A stretch of DNA of 64,000 nt from Branchiostoma floridae (taxonomy: Eukaryota; Chordata; Leptocardii; Amphioxiformes; Branchiostomatidae): positions 4,948,251 to 5,012,250 of the forward strand of contig NC_049990.1 of NCBI RefSeq assembly GCF_000003815.2, given 5' to 3'. Made by a program: the position numbers and the translations under genes. Positions 57,459-64,000 of the stretch are shown piece after piece. The notes below the pieces were generated by a model, which was given only the letters and a program-made list of their open reading frames with translations, did no database searches and had not been told where the DNA came from. Numbering within the stretch: the stretch's first letter is position 1; every line of letters begins with the position of its first letter.

Positions 57459-57830
57459 CCTTCAGGGTAGAGCTGTTGGGTGACCTCCGCGCTCCGTCCC
57501 ACAAAAACACCGACACTTCTCTCGCTAGCGTCGGCCGCCCTTCACCCTTCTCTCTCAGATATTTTTTTCTGATACGAAAGTCAATACTGTCCACTGTCCT
57601 ACTAAGATGTTCTCAGACAATACGCTAAGAAACGATGGCACCGACGCCCATGGAAGCGCGAAGACCTGTCCTCCGTAGATAAAGCCTAATGCTACAAATT
57701 CTACCCAGCCATCTGATCCTCTCGCACAGGTAGCCTTTACTGTCACCGCCTGCTCTCGCGAGACGCTGCGAGATGTTCGAAGCTCGGGGGTCGACTCGGG
57801 AGGTCACGGAAATGTCAAAAGAATCACTTT
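57459..57830 (-). promoter_or_regulatory. CpG-rich promoter/5' UTR patch of gene B
   Basis: A locally GC- and CpG-rich stretch in AT-rich surroundings, with the palindrome TCTCGCGAGA at 57754-57763, a motif known from CpG-type promoters (BANP/Kaiso-linked). It sits about 300 bp upstream of the proposed ATG. Motif seen directly; promoter use inferred. Confidence 0.45.
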
Positions 57831-59738
57831 TGATCGCTTCCCTGCCATAACTTATTAATTACTGCCCAGTGAATACAGTGTGGGCTATCACCACGGCCTT
57901 GAACACTCTAGTAACCTGATGTTGATTGTGCTACATTGCTAGAAGCATGTATTTTGTAGAAAATTAGCCATATATTGTAATATTTAGATATCTTCTGTAT
58001 GAAATACGCTTACCAATGTAATACCAAGACACAAGACAATATCTACTAAAATTCCTCAATGCGTCTTTGTTGTCAGAATGTGTCTTGAATTTGATTCTTA
58101 CTGCAAACATACATGTTGTGTCTTGTAGCACAGACATGGTAGTAGGGGTAGTCGGATACTACGAGTATTATGTTCCTTTCTCGGAAATTGTCTGTGTCAG
58201 TTATGATTGATGGCTTTCTTTCTTTTTTTGACGATGCCTCAAGGGGAATGTACTATATCCTTTTAGATTGGGCTATCACCAAGTGGGTTTTGACAATTTA
58301 TGGATTCTTTTACTGCTTTTTAAACATGCAGTATCCCGAATGTAGTCTTCAATCGTCGGAAACTAGTGTGAACCTTTCTCGGTCTCTATTGCAGAAAAAA
58401 CTCCCCACGTGGCTATAGTTTGAAACATAGCATTGAATAGCTTAAAGCACTGATATCAAAGGCGCTGTGTGACGTTGTCTCGCTAAGGTGTAAGAACAAT
58501 GTCTGTTCGGTTACTAATCCTAGCAAAAACTTACTTAGCCTTTTTAAGTGGACCGCTCGCATCAGACTTTTCGAGCTGACTTAATTGATCAAAATGTGGA
58601 AGGTTTTCCCAATAAGTTGTGAAGTGTATCACCTGGATAATCGTAATTATTATGCCGTTGCTCAAAAGTCAGAAAAACACAGATTCACTGATTTTAATAC
58701 ATACAAATTTTTATTTCTTTGCTAATTATTGTTATTAATAGCCATTGCATAGTTAGGTCTGACTTGATGTCCACATGTAGGTTACATAGCCGTTGGAAAC
58801 GACACTTAATGTTGTAGGTACCCTTTCTTGGTTGTATCCATGCAGTTTGTTGCTTGCAGGTATGAATGTTTAATTGGTATGAAATGTGTTTCACATGACT
58901 GCATACGGCCATGTCGTTTGGTAGTCACGCCCCCAGGCGATATTCTATGTGAACGACACGCAATGAGTAAACTTGTCATTAAGGACGATTACGCTTACGC
59001 AAGTAAACATCAAAATCTTCTGGCAAAATATTGCAAGCTGAAATGTAGAGACTAAAACGAAAACAATTTAATAAGGATACATACAATCAACAAATACTGC
59101 ACATTTCATAGCTATAGTTTGATAATAAATACACGATAATGGGCTGATGGTGTCTGAAGACTTGGTATGCCATATACAGGGTGGAATAAATAATGAATGG
59201 CATTTTAGCTACCATAACAACATAAGCAACTCCAACTTATAACTACGGATTACAACGCCCGATATTCCATTGTCACAAGGAGCTCTGTCTAGTAAGTAAA
59301 AATTACAGTTTCAACTTACAACAATGGTTTTTATATGCAGGTGGTATATATGTTTGGAGATAGTTTGGTACTGAATAATAACACTGTGTAGATGTTTATG
59401 TCGCAAATTATCTACATAAATAGGTAAAAAATAAATACAACATGTGTCACTGGTAAAAAAAGACATACTAATTAAACTCGTATGCTAAGATATTGCCGTT
59501 TTATCTCAAAGGCATGAGTTTTAATTAATACCCTGCGTAAAAACAAAGCATTTCGTGCTTTCTGGGAAGTTCGTTTCTTGTCGTAATGCTTTACAGACCG
59601 ACAAAGCACTCTAGAGTTAGTATATATAGTTACCTTTTGTACAATTGTATAACATGGATAATGTCACAGAAATGTATCATGCTTCATAAAGCTATGCTAA
59701 ATATCCTGCGATTATCATAATATGTTACATTTTTCATT
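57831..59738. other. Intergenic region between gene C end and gene B start
   Basis: No gene supported. Minus-strand poly(A) candidates for gene C are ATTAAA at 59520-59525 (215 bp past the stop) and AATAAA at 58710-58715. Confidence 0.5.
59520..59525 (-). terminator. Candidate gene C poly(A) signal
   Basis: ATTAAA on the minus strand, the nearest usable variant after the stop; a canonical AATAAA is about 1 kb past the stop. Confidence 0.3.
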
Positions 59739-59971
59739 CTATCTTGATTTGTCAAAACTTGACCTGGTTGACCGTCTTCTCTGTCGGGATTTTTCGTAAG
59801 ACTTCGCCTCGTCCGAAGAGCCGAAGACGATGACCTCAAACGGGCTCTCGTTGATGTTCTCTTCCGACCATTTGATGGCGATGACGTATTTGCCCACCAT
59901 CTTGGGGGTAAAGTTCACCGCGACTGCGCGGTCCTTCTCCGGCAACGGCCTTGACTCTAGTTTGAACGACC
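59739..59971 (-). CDS. Gene C last exon
   Basis: GSFKLESRPLPEKDRAVAVN, YVIAIKWSEENINESPFEVI, then a basic tail with SRQRRRSTRSS. The basic stretch could be a nuclear-localisation or phosphorylation segment (inference). Frame continuous to TAG. Confidence 0.93.
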
Positions 59972-62900
59972 CTGGGAAAAGTTTTAAAAACGTCAAAAGA
60001 TTTAAACCTAAACAAAATAGATTCTGCAAAAATGATTTCCCTTGTCAATAGGTATACACATTACTACTTTGATCTTACGAATAGGACGGTAATCTTTAAA
60101 TTTGGTTCTCAAAATCAAAGTAGAACACCGTCAAAAAGCCACTTTAGTTGACAAAGACATCGGACACAGTTGCCGACACAGCTGAAAAGTCTTCTGTAGC
60201 AGGATTCGGTCCGTAATCATGTGTGACAATGCCGCCAGTGTTTCTGTGTAATAGTGGATTTTCCATTGTTACACTTATTACTTCCAAACAGGTGAGAAAC
60301 AAGGTGTGCGGCGGATGTTTGTTGAATCTTTGATCTGCTCTTTTGTGTGTTGCATTAGCCACCTGGGACAACACAAACACCGCTGTCGACGTGGGGTACG
60401 TGTGTGCGTTGGCTTGGGCGCATGGTGGCGCAATTTTTGTCAAGGTTAGCAGTTGTCATACACCTTTCTCACGCGGCGGCCATGATAGATCGAAGAAGAG
60501 GTCAATGAGGCAAACAGACAAAACTTATTTCTAAAATCAGGTCCCATTTAGTTTTCCCCCAAACCACACAAATTTTCATGATATAAGATAGAATAATAAA
60601 TATTACAAGAAGTGTTATGCACCGAAAGATGTAGCAATTTAGAGTAGTGTAGACTGACCCCATAGTCCCTTAAGAGATGCAAAATAAAAACATAATAATG
60701 CAAATTTTTAACGAATTTGCAGCCATTCACTTATTGGTCGATTTCCTAATGGCAGGCTACCATTGGTCGAACTGCTAATTATGATGGACAGCCTTTTGTT
60801 TGCCACATTGAACTCGTTTTAGATCTATCATGGCCGCCGCGTGAGAAAGGTGTATTGAATGCTCTAGATAGGATGCCTTATGAAATGACTTAATGCACTT
60901 AATATAATTTCTTTGCTCGAGTAAAATATACTTTAAGAGACTCGATGCCGTAAGCAGATGTCAATGTATCGTAAGAAGTGACAACCCACACAACGCAAAT
61001 GTAGATAAACACCGATTCTTCTTCAAAAGACCCAATACTAATTAGCGTAACTGTGACAGTATTGTTGTCAAGAAGACCTGAAATGGCCATGGAAAGAAAA
61101 ATGCTTCATTCTTAACAACACATCAACATGATTTTGAATGAGTCAATGTAAACTGGCTGCATCCACCTCTATCTCTTTCCCTTTGCTCCCCCTATATATC
61201 AAGTCAAGTAAGATTTTATGGGACCGCGTGGCACGATCGGGAGCGCGTTGGTCTCAGGCCCGAGAGGTCCCGGGTTCAAATCCGCTTACCGTGTCACCGA
61301 TCTTGTGCCCTTGGGAAAGGCACTTTACACGACTTTCCTCACCTATCTCAGGTGTAAATGAGTACATAGCTGCGGCTAGTGGCAGTGACAGGCCTTTGTT
61401 GTGGTGACAGGCCATAGGGGCATGTTCGGGCATGACGCACCCGCCATGATACACGAGTCAGGGGTAGGAGGAACCCCTTACATCCTTGGTCGGAAGTCCT
61501 CCTAGGAGATGGAAACTCCGAACAACAAAGCCAACGGTATGGTGGCTTTGAAAAGGCGTCTTTGACACCTGTTTCGCCATACCCTCCATATGTATATGGA
61601 GAATATCAATAAAAAAAAAAGGCAAAAATATGTAGAAGTATAACGTAAGGCGAAGCGCTATTTATGACGTCTACTGCCTAGTTACATTAATCTAGTACAG
61701 TCTACACATAGATTCTAAACAATGCAATGCAAACGGTGGCGAACCACTGTCAAAGGGATGAGTGAGTGAGTGAGTGAGTGAGTGAGTGTGAGCCAGTGGG
61801 TGAGTAAGTGCAATGCAAACTAATAACTTGTGTTCTCCCCTCCTTACCAGGTTTGGGCCCGTCCACCTTGATCTGCAGCTTGCCGGGCCCCGCCCCTGCC
61901 GTGTGCACCAGGAAGTTCCCCCGCCAGGAGCCGAGGACGCCGTGCTTCAGCCCCGGTCCGAACGCCGTCACCTTTTTGGCATCGGGACCTCCTGAACTGG
62001 TCGGGACAGGGGCGATGTCTACTGCAAACGGGCTGCCTGTTGAATGACGACAATTTAAAAGAAAAATTAACCACTGCTCACAAAAACGCTTGTAATGATT
62101 TTAAGGACAATTCTATCGTTCACTTCTCGGGCCAAGCCTTTCCCACTTGCCAAACACATCAGTTACGATATACATTTAGCTAAAAATGTACACATGTACG
62201 ATGTACGAATGTATGATGTCACAAGAAAGGCTGGTATACCTTGTTTTTCAGCACAGTACAAAAACTCTGTACACATGCGCATACAATCGGTTTGTTAGAG
62301 ACTTTGATTATCATGTTATTGTCCAGGTTTATGATCAAAGTAGTTTTTACCTGTAATTTTCTCTCCATTATATTTGATGTCAAGTTCATGTTTCCCAGCT
62401 TCCTTTGCCCGAATCTTCATCAGGTAGACGCCATCTTCCTTCTCTGTCAGCTGAACATCTGCCTTTCCGTTCGGTCCTAAACAACGCGCCTGAAGCAGGC
62501 CTGGAAAGTACAATTAACGTTATATTACACATTAAAACTGACATATCTTGAAACGACTTACTATATGTCGTCATAGTCACACCACCATGTTAGAAATAGT
62601 TGGTAAACATTTGGTTCAGTTAGTTTCTTTGCACCCGATCAAATGTGCAACGTTAACAGAGTGTCGGAGAAAAAACGTGATGGTTTTTGATGGGGATGTT
62701 GCGTGAGGTTAGGTTTAGATTGAGCGAGCTGTGGGACACATCCATCATACTGATAGGGGTGTACCATGTGTCAGCATTGCTAAATGCTCAAGATCTCCAG
62801 GGAGTGGGGCTGACCCAATATACCAAATGGCAAACAACACAGATATCTATGAACATCTATGGCTTGATTCTCAATCTGTAAAATTGAATGCTGTTTTATT

Positions 62901-63845
62901 CTTCTCATAACTCTTATTCCATTTTTAGGTGATACTCCTGTTCTATGATGTTCTTTTTCACTGAGGGAAAGACATCGGATGGTGTCTGAAACGCCTGATC
63001 GTTTCCAAACCATACCCAGTTTCTTAAGTAACTGCTTTTTGGCGCACTCCTGTTTCTTAGAAAGCTTGTGCTCTATATATTATGTTCCTTAGAACTCATG
63101 TTCCATGTTTCTTAGAAAGCATGTGTTCTATATTCCTTAGAACCTCTGTTATATGTTTATTAGAACTCCTGTTCTACTGTTCCTAGAACTCCCGTTTTTT
63201 CATGCTTAGAACGTTTTGCAATGACATTTCACTGTAAACATGCAACATTTCATCCTAATAGTATGTTTTTGCTGTAAAAACTCTTGTCCTTACCCCCTGC
63301 CCCAGCGTCCCGTGGGTCTATGGTAGCGCGGATGGTGCTGCCCAGCACGGCTCCTGTGATGCCTGAGAACCGGACTCTGCTCACGTCTATCGTCTTCTTC
63401 ACGTTGATCTTGAAGGGAGAACCGCGGACCTCAGCTTCGTCCCAGGTAACGTGGAGTCGGTAAGACCCTAGTAATAGGAATGGGAAGCCATTCTTAGACC
63501 ATATGACGATTTACACTTTTTTAAAGCTTGCATAGATACATAGACTCTGGTAGTAAAAATGCGTAATTAAACGTTTCCCTCATTAATGAAATTAATAGAA
63601 TAGAAATGATTACAGTATCGGATGGACAACAATGCCCACAGGTAAACCTTTACCTATAAGTTATCATTACTAGTACTACGGCCTAGGCTGTCATAATCAG
63701 ATATTGTATGATGTGGCAAGAACGAGTGGTATACCTTGTTTTTCAGCACAGTACAAGGCCCTGTACTTGTCCCTTTTCTGAGGGAAGGGCATGAGGGTGA
63801 CTTCCACCTCCTCTTCCCGTCCTCTCAACACACACATTGGTTCAC
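59739..63845 (-). CDS. Gene C: filamin-repeat protein, last five exons (5' end outside window)
   Basis: Third paralog, same strand as gene B and upstream of it. Exons 5' to 3': 63845-63735, 63467-63294, 62500-62351, 62036-61848, 59971-59739; all introns phase 1; 284 complete residues visible. They correspond to gene A exons 20-24 and gene B exons 16-20/21, covering the last three Ig-FLN repeats. After the last repeat (ESPFEVIVFG) comes a short tail of about 26 residues rich in Arg, Ser and Lys, then TAG at 59741-59739. There is no Pro/Tyr-rich tail. Whether the 5' part carries CH domains cannot be seen. Confidence 0.92.
60461..60852. mobile_element. MITE with 31-bp inverted ends and TA target duplication
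   Basis: CACCTTTCTCACGCGGCGGC... at 60461 is the reverse complement of the sequence ending at 60852, matching for about 31 bp. Both sides are flanked by TA (60459-60460, 60853-60854), as for Tc1/mariner-type elements. 392 bp, no transposase. It lies in gene C's last intron. Confidence 0.85.
61219..61620 (+). mobile_element. tRNA-derived SINE with A-rich tail
   Basis: The head has a tRNA-like layout with a near-perfect RNA polymerase III B box GGTTCAAATCC at 61273-61283 and an A-box-like GTGGCACGATCGGGAGCG about 50 bp before it. A body with the SINE-like word CCCTTGGGAAAGGCACTTTA follows, ending in CAATA plus A10 near 61620. Inserted in gene C's last intron, antisense to gene C. Not a functional tRNA gene. 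Confidence 0.82.
61756..61810. repeat. (GAGT)n microsatellite
   Basis: Repeated GAGT units, near the penultimate gene C exon; similar to the array at 38010. Confidence 0.9.
61848..62036 (-). CDS. Gene C penultimate exon
   Basis: GSPFAVDIAPVPTSSGGPDA, AFGPGLKHGVLGSWRGNFLV, AGAGPGKLQIKVDGP. 189 nt against 171 in genes A and B: a small in-frame insertion before the strand A region. Confidence 0.92.
62213..62272 (-). pseudogene. Ghost copy of the gene C exon 63735-63845 donor edge
   Basis: On the minus strand about 30 exon bases ending in CTGTGCTGAAAAACAAG, the donor GTATAC and 25 intron bases are repeated here, 1.5 kb from the source exon, with most bases identical. No acceptor or full frame, so not an exon. 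Confidence 0.82.
62351..62500 (-). CDS. Gene C exon matching gene A exon 22
   Basis: LLQARCLGPNGKADVQLTEK then IRAKEAGKHELDIKYNGEKI. 150 nt as in both paralogs. Confidence 0.92.
62946..63047 (-). mobile_element. MITE fragment, 35519 family
   Basis: Contains CTGATCGTTTCCAAACCATA, then CAGTTTCTTAAGTAACTGCT and TTTTGGCGC, the right half of the foldback element. Confidence 0.6.
63046..63205. repeat. Minisatellite, about 32-36-bp unit
   Basis: Variants of TTCTTAGAACTCCTGTTCTAT recur about five times, alternating GAAAGC and GAACTC forms. Confidence 0.75.
63294..63467 (-). CDS. Gene C exon matching gene A exon 21
   Basis: YRLHVTWDEAEVRGSPFKIN then GSTIRATIDPRDAGAG. The x-I-x-x-I/L-D-P-R motif is kept. 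Confidence 0.92.
63735..63845 (-). CDS. Gene C exon matching gene A exon 20
   Basis: GEPMCVLRGREEEVEVTLMP then YRALYCAEKQG. A copy of its 3' edge and donor lies at 62213-62272, on the far side of the next exon. Confidence 0.9.
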
Positions 63846-64000
63846 CTGGCATAGAAACAATGGATTTATTATATCTATTCGTTAACTATAAAATAAAAAC
63901 TGTCATCAGTCTTATTGTGTAGATGTAGGTACATCACTCAATCTATCCAAACCAAAGATTACAAGTATTTTTCACAAGACTATGAACATATCGTAATTTA

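Noticed and set aside
57409-57807. Minus-strand frames across the CpG-rich patch as a longer gene B N-terminus
   Set aside because: They start at GTG rather than ATG, differ in phase from exon 2 or lack a donor, so they fit 5' UTR better.
61219-61300. tRNA gene
   Set aside because: A/B-box-like promoter is present, but the cloverleaf is not intact and it continues into a SINE body with an A-rich tail.
1-64000. Calponin-homology actin-binding domain exons
   Set aside because: Looked for CH-type sequence upstream of genes A and B on both strands and saw none; gene C's start is outside the window.

Overview
The window looks like genomic DNA of an invertebrate chordate, most likely an amphioxus (Branchiostoma). 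It has short exons with GT/AG borders, introns of a few hundred bases to several kb, no operons or ribosome binding sites, many foldback/MITE-like elements and minisatellites, and frequent ACATGTA motifs. The species call is inference; 'metazoan nuclear DNA' is directly supported.

Almost all the coding content is one gene family: three paralogous genes made of filamin-type immunoglobulin (Ig-FLN) repeats. Gene A (+, 3621-31500, 24 exons, 1349 aa by my reconstruction) has a disordered N-terminus, 11 Ig-FLN repeats and a Tyr/Pro-rich tail. Gene B (-, 57458-35699, 21 exons if the inferred first exon is right, 1062 aa) has a truncated first repeat, 9 full repeats and a different Pro-rich tail. 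Gene C (-, enters from the right edge, ends at 59739) is seen as its last five exons and has a short basic tail. A and B converge tail to tail; B and C lie head to tail. Neither A nor B shows an actin-binding calponin-homology region; C's start is outside the window.

Every exon listed was joined by hand at GT/AG borders, and reading frame is kept throughout (all introns after gene A exon 4, all in B except the last, and all in C are phase 1). Exon lengths line up between paralogs, which supports the models.

Layout: 1-3500 intergenic; 3505-33.1 kb gene A; 33.1-34.4 kb intergenic with a foldback element; 34.4-57.8 kb gene B, with a 7.6-kb first intron full of tandem repeats; 57.8-59.7 kb intergenic and gene C 3' UTR; 59.7-64.0 kb gene C 3' part. 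Gene A intron 7 holds a 3.6-kb DNA transposon with 29-bp inverted ends, subterminal tandem repeats and a possible captured gene fragment.

Two observations stand out. First, this is a local cluster of CH-less filamin-like genes with three unrelated tails. Second, at least seven exons in all three genes have a decayed copy of one exon edge beside them, mostly from tandem duplications of about 120-155 bp, so the exon-duplication process is caught in the act.
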